From assembly GCF_944324995.1 (NCBI RefSeq), contig NZ_CALUYL010000003.1:1-64000 (forward strand): a stretch of 64,000 bases of DNA. The letters run 5' to 3'. Positions 17,874 to 26,122 of this stretch are shown here, piece after piece (position 1 is the first letter of the stretch; every line of letters starts with the position of its first letter). The DNA is from an uncultured Mailhella sp. (GTDB taxonomy: Bacteria; Desulfobacterota; Desulfovibrionia; Desulfovibrionales; Desulfovibrionaceae). The position numbers were made by a program, and so were the translations under genes. The notes beneath the pieces are model-generated. The model had not been told where the DNA came from and did no database searches. It saw only the letters and a program-made list of their open reading frames with translations.

Positions 17874-19490
17874 TTACGCCTCCGCACTCTGCCGACCCGC
17901 CATGTGATCGGCGATCTTTCTTGAACGATACGCTATTTGCTCGATGGCTCCAAGCACGTCAATGAAGACCAGACCGGATTCGGGAGAGCAGTGTCCGGCG
18001 CTCAGGCGGGAAGCGTGGCTTGCCCGCAGCGAGGATTCCAGCTCGCGGATATGATCGGCCAGGGCGTCCAGCGTTTCCTTCTCTCTGGCGGTGAACGGTT
18101 CGGAGCCGAACACGTCCAGCGCCAGCCGCACGGCCCGACGCGTTTCAAAAAAGAGCGAACGTATTTCGTTCATGGCCGCAGAAGAAAAGTCGTCGCCCCT
18201 CTTTCTGCGGTATTCGTAAAAGTCGATGAGTCTCTTGCCCTTGTCGCCTATGCGTTCGAGATCGCCCGCGCTCACCACGCAGGCTTCCAGCATGTCGGCG
18301 TCCTTTCCGTCAAGACCGGTCTGCATGATGTCCGAAGCATAGCTGCGGATCGCCGTTTCCAGCCTGTCGATTTTTTCTTCCAGACGCAGCACTTCTTCCT
18401 TCTCGTCGTCCTTCTCCTCGAAGAACACCTTTTCCGTGCGATCCAGAAGTTCGAGCACGATTTCGCCCATGTGACGGCATTCATGCTTCACGGCGCTCAC
18501 GGCCACCACGGGCGTGCGCTGGATGAGATGAGGATCGAGATAGGCGGCGTCGCGGCGGTCGATGCGGTCCGCGTCGGGAATGATCTTGCGGATGAGCGCC
18601 GCGAAAGGCTTGACGAAGGGCAGGAAAAGAATGGTGTTGCAGATGTTGAACATGGTGTGGGCGTTGGCTATCTGATGCCCGATGGACGAGGACGACGCTT
18701 CGATGAAGCCGATCCACAGAGGCATGAGCGGCATCCAGATGCACACGCCTATGACGTTGAACAGCACGTGGGCCGCGCAGGCCTGACGCGCGGCGCGTCC
18801 CGTGCCGAGCGCCGCCAGCACCGCCGTGACCGTGGTGCCGATGTTGTCGCCGAAAATGATGGGAATGGCCGCTTCCAGGGGAATGAGTCCCTGCGTGCCG
18901 AGGGCGATGGTCAGACCCACCGTGGCGGAACTCGACTGCACAAGCAGCGTGAGCAGCGTGCCCGCGGCAAGGCCGAGCAGCGGATTATTGCTGAAGGCGA
19001 GGAAAAGATCCTGCCTGTCGCGCAGAAAGGCCATGGAACTTTCCATGGTCTGCATGCCTATGAAGAGCAGTCCGAAGCCGAGCAGCCCTTCGCCCAGATG
19101 CTTGAGCTTTCTGGACGGGCAGACGAAAATGAGCAGCACGCCCACGATGACGAACAGATACGCCAGATCCTTGACCCGGAAGGCCAGAATCTGTCCCGTG
19201 ACCGTGGTGCCGATGTTGGCTCCCATGATGACGCCGATGGCCTGGGTAAGATTCATGAGACCGGCGTCCACGAAGCTCACCGTCATGACGGTGGTCGCGC
19301 TGCTGCTCTGAATGACCATGGTGACGGCCGTACCCAAAAAAACGCCCAGAACGGGCGTTTTCGTAAACATGCCTATGATGTTGCGCAGTCTCTCGCCGGC
19401 CACCATCTGCAGGGATTCGCTGATGAGCTTGATGGCGTAGAGAAAAATTCCCACGCCGCCTAAAAGCTGCATGGCTGTAAAAAACGACAT
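17874..19490 (-). CDS. Na/Pi-cotransporter II family protein with PhoU tail
   Basis: A 538-residue membrane protein of the NptA/YjbB type. The N-terminal 310 residues contain about eight to nine hydrophobic segments and the duplicated Na/Pi signature (VIQSSSATTVMTV and LVQSSSATVGLTIALG), each with the QSSSA motif that contributes to sodium and phosphate binding. From about residue 340 a charged helical PhoU-like domain follows (EEKIDRLETAIRSYASDI, DLERIGDKGKRLIDF). It should sit in the inner membrane and import phosphate, or export it as for YjbB. It is the first gene of the polyphosphate operon, and its promoter region carries Pho half sites. Confidence 0.93.
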   Translation of the reverse strand: MSFFTAMQLLGGVGIFLYAIKLISESLQMVAGERLRNIIGMFTKTPVLGVFLGTAVTMVIQSSSATTVMTVSFVDAGLMNLTQAIGVIMGANIGTTVTGQILAFRVKDLAYLFVIVGVLLIFVCPSRKLKHLGEGLLGFGLLFIGMQTMESSMAFLRDRQDLFLAFSNNPLLGLAAGTLLTLLVQSSSATVGLTIALGTQGLIPLEAAIPIIFGDNIGTTVTAVLAALGTGRAARQACAAHVLFNVIGVCIWMPLMPLWIGFIEASSSSIGHQIANAHTMFNICNTILFLPFVKPFAALIRKIIPDADRIDRRDAAYLDPHLIQRTPVVAVSAVKHECRHMGEIVLELLDRTEKVFFEEKDDEKEEVLRLEEKIDRLETAIRSYASDIMQTGLDGKDADMLEACVVSAGDLERIGDKGKRLIDFYEYRRKRGDDFSSAAMNEIRSLFFETRRAVRLALDVFGSEPFTAREKETLDALADHIRELESSLRASHASRLSAGHCSPESGLVFIDVLGAIEQIAYRSRKIADHMAGRQSAEA

Positions 19491-19546
19491 ACTCTCACTC
19501 CGTGATCAACTGTCCTGTGATTTCGGAGCAGCATGCCAAACTCATG

Positions 19547-19574
19547 TGACGTGAGTATTACAGTCTTATGACAT
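19547..19574 (-). promoter_or_regulatory. Putative Pho box, three 11-bp-spaced half sites
   Basis: Read on the minus strand, TGTCA, TGTAA and CGTCA occur with exact 11-base periodicity (their plus-strand copies start at 19569, 19558 and 19547). The first two units with their spacer, ATGTCATAAGACTGTAAT, match the enterobacterial 18-base Pho box consensus at 15 of 18 positions by eye. The site lies 57-84 bases before the symporter start, so PhoB-type activation in phosphate limitation is likely. Binding itself is inferred. Confidence 0.65.
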
Positions 19575-19586
19575 CCCGGGACACAA

Positions 19587-19940
19587 TCAGTCCTCAAGCT
19601 CGGCGAGCGCGGCGGGATCGCCTTCGCGCACGGCCTGGCAGCGGCGGCAGCACACGCATTCGGGCGCGGCCAGGATGCGGGAGAGCGGAATGGGTTCCCC
19701 GCAGTCTTCGCAGAAGCGGTCCTCCCCCGCGCCGCCGAGCGCCAGTCTGCGCAGGGCGCTCAGTCGCCTGGCGCTTCTGTCGGCAAGGGTGCCCGCAAAG
19801 CGCACGGACTCCATGTGCAGGGCGTCGTCGAGCTTGTCCGGCATGGATTCGCCCTGAAACAGGCCCCGCAGATACCGCAGACGTTCCTGCTCCTCCTCAA
19901 GTTCGGCATTCAGACGTTCAAGAGTTCCCGCTTCCATCAT
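19587..19940 (-). CDS. TraR/DksA-type zinc finger protein
   Basis: A 117-residue protein with a helical coiled-coil-like N-terminus (LNAELEEEQERLRYL) and a C-terminal four-cysteine zinc finger, FCEDCGEPIPLSRILAAPEC then CCRRC. The finger pattern CxDCGxxI is that of the TraR/DksA family, which binds RNA polymerase through the secondary channel. The DksA coiled-coil tip acidic residues cannot be assigned with confidence. Two adjacent ATG codons (19940 and 19937) follow GGAGG; either could be used. It is a single gene read toward the Pho-controlled operon. Confidence 0.85.
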   Translation of the reverse strand: MMEAGTLERLNAELEEEQERLRYLRGLFQGESMPDKLDDALHMESVRFAGTLADRSARRLSALRRLALGGAGEDRFCEDCGEPIPLSRILAAPECVCCRRCQAVREGDPAALAELED

Positions 19941-20266
19941 AAAGACCTCCGGATGACAGATTCGGAACCGGTTCGCCGCACAGGCCGCGCACGACCGGCA
20001 TCGCGGCTCCGCCCGGTTTCGATCAAACCCTAGCAGACCGCCGCGGGAAAAACGATGATACACCGGCAAGGCGGACAACATTATCACGCATGCCGCGCGC
20101 CGGAAAACATCAGGAAGCACTCTACCACGCATCCCGGGAAAAAACGTCACGCCGCGATGACGTTTTCATGAAGATATGATGGCAGCGAGAACACGCGAAA
20201 ATCGCATGCAAAACCGCCGCATCGCCTCTCTCCGGCGCGCCTGCCGAGCCAAAACACATTTCCGGC
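19941..20266. other. Intergenic region before NSS transporter
   Basis: The 387-base space between the DksA-like gene and the NSS gene holds the promoter listed at 20267. Short inverted repeats such as CGTCACGCCGCGATGACG near 20148-20165 are visible, but I see no gene or clear operator here. Confidence 0.35.
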
Positions 20267-20295
20267 TTGTCATTTTCTCATCCTTCTTATATCCT
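20267..20295 (+). promoter_or_regulatory. Sigma-70-type promoter of NSS transporter
   Basis: TTGTCA (20267-20272, five of six) and TATCCT (20290-20295, four of six) are separated by exactly 17 bases, about 30 bases before the start codon of the transporter gene. The region is locally AT-rich, in contrast with the surrounding sequence. Confidence 0.6.
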
Positions 20296-20327
20296 GTTGC
20301 GAACACTTTTTCCTTCAGGAGTCACAC

Positions 20328-21728
20328 ATGTCCCAGCAGGCCTCATCCGATCCTGGCAAAGGCAGTGCCCGCGGCCTCTTTTCCGGCAACATAGGTTTCA
20401 TTCTCGCCGTGGCCGGCTCTGCCGTGGGCCTCGGCAACATCTGGCGCTTTCCTTATCTCGCCGCCAAGTACGGGGGAGGCATCTTCCTGCTGGTCTATCT
20501 CATTCTCATGCTCACCTTCGGCTACTCGCTCATCGTGGCCGAAACCAGCCTCGGCAGAAAGACCAGACTCAGCCCCGTGGGCGCCTATCGCGCCTTCGGT
20601 CAGATGCAGCGCAATCCCTTCCTGGTGTTCGGCGGCTGGGTCAACGCCGTCGTGCCCATGCTCATTCTGCCCTACTACTGCCTCATCGGCGGCTGGATCG
20701 TGAAATATCTGTTCGAGTACGTCGTGGGCGACGTCAGCCTCGTGGCCGGAGACGGCTACTTCGGCAGCTTCATCTCCTCGCCGCTCGAACCCATTCTCTG
20801 GAATCTCATCTTCCTCGGCTGCACCCTCGGCATCATTCTCAAGGGCGTGGAAGGCGGCGTGGAACGCGCCTCGCGCGTCATGATGCCCCTGCTGCTCGTG
20901 CTCGCCGTCATCGTGGCCGTCTATTCCATGACCCGTCCCGGCGCGGGCGCGGGCATCTACTACTATCTCGTGCCCGACTTCTCCAAGTTCTCCATCATGA
21001 CCGTGGTGGCCGCCTGCGGCCAGCTCTTCTTCTCCCTGTCCATAGGCATGGGCATCCTCATCACCTACGGCTCCTACATGAAGAAGGACGTCAACGTCGA
21101 AGAAGCCACCTACAGCATCGGCCTCATGGACACCCTCGTCGCCACGCTCGCCGGCTTCATGATCATTCCCGCCGTGTTCGCCTTCTCCGGCGGCACCGCC
21201 GAAGCGCTGAACGCCGGCCCCTCGCTCATGTTCATCACCATTCCCAAAATCTTCGAGAGCATGGGCTTCGGCGGCATCATCGGCGCCGTGTTCTTCCTCA
21301 TGGTGTTCTTCGCCGCCCTCACCTCCAGCATTTCCATCATGGAAACCTGCGTGTCCACCCTCACCGACGAACTTCACTGGTCGCGCAGAAAGAGCGCTCT
21401 GTTCATGACCTTTGAAGCCATCGCCCTCGGCGTGCCCTGCTCCCTCGGCTTCGGCGTGTGGGACTTCATTTCCATTGCCGGACTCAGCATCCTCGACATG
21501 ATGGACTTCCTCGCCAGCCTCATTCTCTGCCCGCTGGCCGCCATGCTCACCTGCCTGCTCATCGGCCGCATCGTGGGCATCGAAAACCTCATTTCCGAAG
21601 TGAAGCTCTCCTCCGCCTTCCACGGCGAAAAGATCTTCCGCATCTGCATTTCCTGGCTCGCCCCCCTGCTGCTGCTCGTGGTGCTCGTCTCCTCCGTGGC
21701 CGCAGCCCTCGGCATCATCAAAATCTGA
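20328..21728 (+). CDS. Sodium-dependent transporter, NSS (SNF) family
   Basis: A 466-residue membrane protein with roughly eleven to twelve hydrophobic segments. The first helix holds the family signature AVAGSAVGLGNIWRFPYLAA, which binds sodium and substrate, followed by NGGG-like GGGIFLLVY. This family imports amino acids and related amines with sodium. The specific substrate cannot be read from the sequence; bacterial relatives carry tryptophan, tyrosine, leucine or alanine. AGGAG precedes the ATG at 20328, and the gene stands alone between a promoter and a terminator. Confidence 0.93.
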   Translation: MSQQASSDPGKGSARGLFSGNIGFILAVAGSAVGLGNIWRFPYLAAKYGGGIFLLVYLILMLTFGYSLIVAETSLGRKTRLSPVGAYRAFGQMQRNPFLVFGGWVNAVVPMLILPYYCLIGGWIVKYLFEYVVGDVSLVAGDGYFGSFISSPLEPILWNLIFLGCTLGIILKGVEGGVERASRVMMPLLLVLAVIVAVYSMTRPGAGAGIYYYLVPDFSKFSIMTVVAACGQLFFSLSIGMGILITYGSYMKKDVNVEEATYSIGLMDTLVATLAGFMIIPAVFAFSGGTAEALNAGPSLMFITIPKIFESMGFGGIIGAVFFLMVFFAALTSSISIMETCVSTLTDELHWSRRKSALFMTFEAIALGVPCSLGFGVWDFISIAGLSILDMMDFLASLILCPLAAMLTCLLIGRIVGIENLISEVKLSSAFHGEKIFRICISWLAPLLLLVVLVSSVAAALGIIKI

Positions 21729-21735
21729 CCTCGGC

Positions 21736-21768
21736 GTTGCGCCGGGCATTGTCTTGCCCCGGCGCAAC
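21736..21768 (+). other. GC-rich hairpin after NSS gene
   Basis: GTTGCGCCGGG (21736-21746) pairs with CCCGGCGCAAC (21758-21768). It lacks a T tract, so it is more likely an mRNA-stabilising hairpin in front of the true terminator than a terminator itself. Confidence 0.5.
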
Positions 21769-21787
21769 ACGCGCGTCTTTGACCTGA

Positions 21788-21827
21788 ACAAAAAGCGCCT
21801 TCCCGAAGGAAGGCGCTTTTTGTTTTT
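21788..21827 (+). terminator. Terminator of NSS transporter gene
   Basis: AAAAAGCGCCTT (21790-21801) pairs with AAGGCGCTTTTT (21810-21821) around an eight-base loop and continues into TTGTTTTT. The A and T runs make it usable in both directions, so it may also end the nitrilase transcript read from the other side. Confidence 0.88.
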
Positions 21828-22026
21828 CTCCTGTCGTTTTCCGGCGCGCTGCAAACGTTGCCGTTAGTGCAAAGCCGCGAACAGCCGCCGGAAGCGGAAC
21901 ATGCCCGAGGCGCGGGGCATCTCAGCACCTGCGAACCTCTCCGACGTCTGGCGCGGAACATTCCGGCAGGATCGGGCGCATCGCCGCGGCCCTGCCGGGG
22001 CGGCCTGGCCTGTTCTCACCCTGCGT

Positions 22027-22809
22027 TCAGTAGAGCTCGGGTTCCCTGTCGAGAAACACGGGAATGCTCTCCCGCACGCGGCGGACGCGCTCCGCATCCA
22101 GTTCCGCCGCAATGACTTCTTCGCCGTCTCCGGCGCAGGCCAGCACCTCGCCGTCCGGCGCAACGATCATGGAATGCCCCGCAAACCGTTCCCCGTCCTC
22201 GCCGCCGCAGCGGTTGCAGGCCACCACGTACATCTGATTTTCAATGGCGCGGGCGCGCAGCAGCGTTTCCCAGTGATCACGCCTGACCATGGGCCACTCG
22301 GCGCTGACGAACAGAGCCTCGGCCCCGGCCACGGCCAGCTTGCGGATGAGCTCACAGAAGCGGATGTCGTAGCATATGACCAGCGCGCAGCGCATGCCCG
22401 AAAACGAAAACAAACACGTCTCCCGGCCCCTGGCCAGAAACCTGTGTTCATCCATCAGGCGGAACAGATGAATCTTGTCGTAGCCGGTCACGTACCGGCC
22501 TTCCACGTCAATAACCTGCGCGCGGTTGAACACCTTTCCGCCCTGTTCCGAAAGCACGGAGCCGCCGATAAACGCCGCATGATGCCGCCGCGCAAGCTCT
22601 CCGAGAAAAGCGGCATCCTCCCGCCCCAGAGGCGAGGCGAGTTCCCCGGCCCGCTCCAGCGCGTAGCCCGTGGACCACAGTTCCGGCAGCACCAGCGCGT
22701 CCGGCGGCCCCGCCAGAGCCGCGGCCTCTGCCGCAAGACGCTGCGCCTTTTCCCGGTTGGCCTGACGGTCGCCTTTGACCACGTCCATCTGCAACACACC
22801 AATCTTCAC
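22027..22809 (-). CDS. Carbon-nitrogen hydrolase (nitrilase/omega-amidase-like)
   Basis: A 260-residue nitrilase-superfamily enzyme. The catalytic Glu-Lys-Cys triad is in place: ALVLPELWSTGYAL (Glu), YDKIHLF (Lys) and ALVICYDIRFCEL (Cys). The CYDIRFCEL block and the size fit the omega-amidase/Nit2-like branch, which hydrolyses omega-amides such as alpha-ketoglutaramate; the true substrate is not certain. The start is a GTG preceded by GGAGGTGCGGC. It follows the BASS-like transporter gene by 48 bases on the same strand, so the two may be co-transcribed. Confidence 0.88.
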   Translation of the reverse strand: MKIGVLQMDVVKGDRQANREKAQRLAAEAAALAGPPDALVLPELWSTGYALERAGELASPLGREDAAFLGELARRHHAAFIGGSVLSEQGGKVFNRAQVIDVEGRYVTGYDKIHLFRLMDEHRFLARGRETCLFSFSGMRCALVICYDIRFCELIRKLAVAGAEALFVSAEWPMVRRDHWETLLRARAIENQMYVVACNRCGGEDGERFAGHSMIVAPDGEVLACAGDGEEVIAAELDAERVRRVRESIPVFLDREPELY

Positions 22810-22857
22810 GCCGCACCTCCATGCCTGTTCTGTTCGCTCTCCGGCGTCGCCGCCGTA

Positions 22858-23829
22858 TTACTTCACGCCTCCGTCCGCGCCGTGATGCTTCTGCTCGTGA
22901 TACGCATGCAGCCGCTCCTGCACCCGCCCGTCCATCCGGCCCTTGAGCCAGAGCTGCGTGGCGTTGAACACGTTCTGCGTGACGGAATAGGCCGCAAGCC
23001 CGACCACCACCATGGGATCGAAATACTGAAAGGCCAGCCACATGGCCAGCATCAGATTCTTCTGCGCCAGCGCCTGACCGGCGGAAATGCGCCGGTGATA
23101 CAGGGAGCCGATCAGCTTGCCCACCAGAAACTGCAGCATGCACACCACCACGCCGCACACGGCCACCACGATTTCCGCTCCGACGTCCTTGCGACCGGGA
23201 GAGAGCAGCATGTCGAAGGTGCTGCCCATGAGAATGAGAATCATGGCCACCCAGAGATAATAGGAAACGAAGCTCTTGCGGACTATGCTCTCACACACGC
23301 GCGGCGCAAAGGACTGGAGCGCGAGCGCGCAGAAAAAAGGCACGAAGAGAATAGGGCCGACCTTGAAGAACACCGACAGCATGGACGAAAAGAACGGCAT
23401 GTCCACGTGCCCGGGAGCCATCATGGGCACGAGCAGCGGCGCGGCCACGATGGAAGAAAACGTGCCGAGAAACACGTAGGTCGCCAGAAAACCCACGCTG
23501 CCGCCGAGCATGCCGGTAATGGTGGCGGCGGCCGTGGCCGTGGGCACAAGCATGATGAGGCCCACAGTCTGCGCCGCAAGATCGTTCCATCGCACAAGAA
23601 TCAGATACAGGGCCAGACTTCCCGCCATCTGCAGCGCGAGCAGCATGACGTGCAGACGATGAATGCGCACCGTTCGCAGCGACATGCCGCAGAACGTGAA
23701 CAGCAGCATGACTATGAGCAGATACGGAGAAAGAAAGGAAAAACAGGAAAAGACGGAGTGCCCCAGCGCACCGGCGATGATGGCCGCCACCAGAGCCCAC
23801 TGCTTGAGAAAAACAAGAATACGTTTCAT
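22858..23829 (-). CDS. BASS-like sodium/solute transporter
   Basis: A 323-residue inner-membrane protein with about nine hydrophobic helices and no signal peptide. The stretch GLIMLVPTATAAATIT followed by GGSVGFLATYVFLGTFSS and APLLVPM is typical of the bile acid:sodium symporter (BASS/SBF) group, which in bacteria carries organic anions rather than bile acids. The assignment is from pattern only. The ATG at 23829 was chosen over upstream starts because hydrophobic sequence begins directly after it; the upstream extension is hydrophilic and lacks a ribosome site. Its neighbour is the nitrilase-like gene downstream, which may act on the imported compound. Confidence 0.6.
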   Translation of the reverse strand: MKRILVFLKQWALVAAIIAGALGHSVFSCFSFLSPYLLIVMLLFTFCGMSLRTVRIHRLHVMLLALQMAGSLALYLILVRWNDLAAQTVGLIMLVPTATAAATITGMLGGSVGFLATYVFLGTFSSIVAAPLLVPMMAPGHVDMPFFSSMLSVFFKVGPILFVPFFCALALQSFAPRVCESIVRKSFVSYYLWVAMILILMGSTFDMLLSPGRKDVGAEIVVAVCGVVVCMLQFLVGKLIGSLYHRRISAGQALAQKNLMLAMWLAFQYFDPMVVVGLAAYSVTQNVFNATQLWLKGRMDGRVQERLHAYHEQKHHGADGGVK

Positions 23830-24225
23830 GCTTCTGTCCGAAAGGCGCTCGCCCGCCGACGCGGGCGTTTCCAAATACTTTTCAAACCATAGCCGCAAAA
23901 GCTCCGCTCCTGCAACCATGCGAAAAAAAGTGAAAACCTCCACAGCAAGCCCATGCCGCAGGCTCCGCGCATCTGCCGACCTCTGCACAGTTCTCTTCAA
24001 AAATCACAAAGAACGGCATCGCCGTCTTATTCTCCGCATCTCTTCGTTTGTTCCGCACAAAGCAACATCTTTACTATTCTCCACGACTGCACATCATGGA
24101 GCGTTATCATTCACGGATGTTTTCAACAACATGCACGCATAAGAAATAAAAGCATCTTGATTCATGGCAATTTCAACAAAAAGAAGAGGAATTGATTGCA
24201 TATTCAAAAAAGGCATTGACACTTT
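23830..24225. other. AT-rich divergent intergenic region
   Basis: This 400-base stretch separates the BASS-like gene from the divergent CorC-type gene. Its right half (about 24050-24225) is unusually AT-rich for this window. Apart from the extended -10 listed at 24226, I cannot define a promoter for the minus strand and see no gene. Confidence 0.4.
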
Positions 24226-24234
24226 TGCGATAAT
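24226..24234 (+). promoter_or_regulatory. Extended -10 promoter, near-leaderless transcript
   Basis: TGCGATAAT fits the extended -10 pattern (TGn plus GATAAT, five of six to consensus) and lies only 16 bases before the ATG at 24250. The transcript would carry a leader of about nine bases, which agrees with the lack of any ribosome site before this gene. Confidence 0.45.
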
Positions 24235-24249
24235 TATGACAATCAATAC

Positions 24250-25575
24250 ATGGAAATAATTATTCTTATAGTGCTCATCGTGCTGAACGGCATTTTTGCC
24301 ATGTCTGAAATCGCCCTCGTGACCGCCCGCAAGGCACGGCTCTCTCCGAGGGCCGCCGCCGGCGACAAGGCCGCACAGGCCGCCATACGTCTCGGCGAAC
24401 ACCCCACCCGCTTTCTTTCCGCCATACAGATAGGCATCACGTCCATCGGGCTTCTGAGCGGCATTTTCGGTGAATCGGCCCTGGCCGGGCCGCTCTCCTT
24501 GTGGATGCACGAAAGCCTCGGCGTTCCGACCGCCACGGCGGGCATGCTGGCCACCGTGGTCGTGGTCATGGCGGTCACCTATCTGTCCATCGTGGTGGGC
24601 GAACTCGTGCCCAAGCGCCTCGGACAGCTCGCACCCGAGCGCATGGCCTGTCTCGTGGCGCGGCCCATGACGGCCCTTGCAAAAATAAGCGCTCCCTTCG
24701 TGCTGCTTCTTTCCTGGTCCACCAGCCTCATTCTGCGCATTCTGGGCGCGCGGCCCGACGAGAGTCAGACCGTCACCGAAGAGGAAATTCAGGCCATGAT
24801 CGACGAAAGTTCGGAAGCGGGAGCCATCGAAAGCCGTCAGCGCGACATGCTGCGCAACATTTTCCGCCTCGACGACCGTCCGGTAAACTCCATCATGGTG
24901 CCCCGCGCCGACGTGCTTTTTCTGGATACGCAGCTCTCCCCGCAGGAAAATCTGAACGTGCTGAAGGAATTCGAGCATTCCTGGCTGCCGGTGTGCAACG
25001 GCGGTCTCGGCAATCTGCTCGGCGTCATACGCACCAATCAGGCGCTGCTGCTGTGCGCGGAATCCGCAAACGACGCCGAAACCTTTTCCCGCGAGCTGAC
25101 CGCCCAGTGTCTTCCGCCCGTGTTCGTGCCGGAAACGCTCACCAGTCTGGAGCTGCTGAAACGCTTTCAGGAACAGCGTCTGCACGTCGTATTCATTGTC
25201 GATGAATACGGCACGCTGCAGGGCATCGTCACGCCCCGCGACATTCTCACGGCGCTGGCCGGACAGATCGACACACCGCACGAGGATTCCTGGGCCGTGC
25301 AGCGCGAGGACGGCAGCTGGCTCATGGACGGCGGCATTCCCGTGCCGGAACTCAAGGACAGGCTCGGCATTCAGACGCTGCCCGCCGAGGACAAAGGATA
25401 CTACACCATTCTGAGCGGCATGTTCATGTACCTGACGGGCCGCATTCCCCGCGAGGGCGATCACGTTGTCTGTCAGGGCTGGCGCTTCGAGGTGGTGGAC
25501 ATGGACGGCAACATGATAGACAAGATTCTTGCGGAAAAGTTGCCCGGGGAGGCCAAGGCCGAGGAGAAGGAATAA
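24250..25575 (+). CDS. CNNM/CorC-type protein (DUF21-CBS-CorC_HlyC)
   Basis: A 441-residue inner-membrane protein. Residues 1-190 form the DUF21 transmembrane domain (MEIIILIVLIVLNGIFAMSE start, then several helices, with VVGELVPKRLG before the last). Two CBS motifs follow (MVPRADVLFL and IVDEYGTLQGIVTPRDIL), and the last 80 residues are the CorC_HlyC domain (YYTILSGMFMYL, VDMDGNMIDKIL). Proteins of this layout, often misnamed hemolysins, are linked to magnesium or cobalt efflux. No Shine-Dalgarno sequence precedes the ATG; translation from a very short leader is likely. The gene stands alone. Confidence 0.92.
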   Translation: MEIIILIVLIVLNGIFAMSEIALVTARKARLSPRAAAGDKAAQAAIRLGEHPTRFLSAIQIGITSIGLLSGIFGESALAGPLSLWMHESLGVPTATAGMLATVVVVMAVTYLSIVVGELVPKRLGQLAPERMACLVARPMTALAKISAPFVLLLSWSTSLILRILGARPDESQTVTEEEIQAMIDESSEAGAIESRQRDMLRNIFRLDDRPVNSIMVPRADVLFLDTQLSPQENLNVLKEFEHSWLPVCNGGLGNLLGVIRTNQALLLCAESANDAETFSRELTAQCLPPVFVPETLTSLELLKRFQEQRLHVVFIVDEYGTLQGIVTPRDILTALAGQIDTPHEDSWAVQREDGSWLMDGGIPVPELKDRLGIQTLPAEDKGYYTILSGMFMYLTGRIPREGDHVVCQGWRFEVVDMDGNMIDKILAEKLPGEAKAEEKE

Positions 25576-25696
25576 CCCGTTCCGGCGGAGCCACCCGCCG
25601 GAAAAAAGCAGCCGGCGGCGGCGCAGACTTCCGTACGCTTCGCAGACCTCGGCGCGAAGCAGCCCCTTTTACGGAATCCTGAGCCGACGACGCCGC

Positions 25697-25728
25697 GGCC
25701 GGACGAGTCATCGTCCGGCCTTTTTTTT
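25697..25728 (+). terminator. Terminator of CorC-type gene
   Basis: GGCCGGACGA (25697-25706) pairs perfectly with TCGTCCGGCC (25711-25720) around a GTCA loop and is followed by eight T. It is one of the strongest terminators in the window. Confidence 0.92.
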
Positions 25729-25734
25729 CGTGCC

Positions 25735-25814
25735 TCGTCCTGCGCGAAGCAGCAGGACTGCCGGGCAGATGTTCCACCTGTCCACGCTGGGGAATCGTCC
25801 TGCGCGAAGCAGCA
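25735..25814. repeat. Pair of exact 20-base direct repeats
   Basis: TCGTCCTGCGCGAAGCAGCA occurs at 25735-25754 and again at 25795-25814, a 60-base period. A shorter copy of the core (GCGCGAAGCAGC) is at 25652-25663. Only two full copies exist and the spacer is 40 bases, so this is not a CRISPR array on this evidence. Its role is unknown. Confidence 0.7.
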
Positions 25815-25909
25815 CGCCCGAAAGTCTGCCGCTCACGCCAAAAGAAACCGGCCGGTTCGTGGAGCTGGGAACCGGCCGGCATGGAAAGGGGGGTATGGAG
25901 GAGAAGAGT

Positions 25910-26026
25910 ATGAAAATCTCTGGTTATCCAGGGGAGCTGACAACCTTCGACAGCTCCCTTGTACATGAGCGGGAAGGAAAGTCACGTTTCAAACTCTTTC
26001 CCGTCGTGCAACATTTTGCAATGTAG
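25910..26026 (+). CDS. Possible 38-residue small protein
   Basis: A short open frame (MKISGYPGELTTF... ending QHFAM) preceded by a strong GGAGGAGAAGAGT ribosome site. An earlier in-frame ATG at 25895 adds five residues. No motif, signal or membrane segment is seen. The ribosome site is the only positive evidence; it could equally be a leader for the CGGC gene about 100 bases downstream or a chance frame. Confidence 0.25.
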   Translation: MKISGYPGELTTFDSSLVHEREGKSRFKLFPVVQHFAM

Positions 26027-26122
26027 CCTCCCCGGCTCCGCGTTTTTTGCCGCCGCTCTTGCGCGATCCCGGGCTCCCGGCGTAAGCTGAGCGGAAGCCG
26101 CCCCTGCGGCAAGGAGGACATC

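Larger units (their letters stand above)
25576..25894. other. Intergenic region with terminator and direct repeats
   Basis: The region after the CorC-type gene contains a GC-rich hairpin (CCGGCGG...CCGCCGG near 25583-25602), the terminator at 25697, and two exact 20-base direct repeats (listed separately). No gene with a credible ribosome site was seen in this part. Confidence 0.4.

Noticed and set aside
24216..24221. TTGACA as a -35 element for the CorC-type gene
   Set aside because: The hexamer 16-18 bases downstream is poor and would overlap the start codon region; the extended -10 is a better candidate.
25735..25814. Direct repeats considered as a CRISPR array
   Set aside because: Only two full copies with a 40-base spacer and no cas genes nearby.
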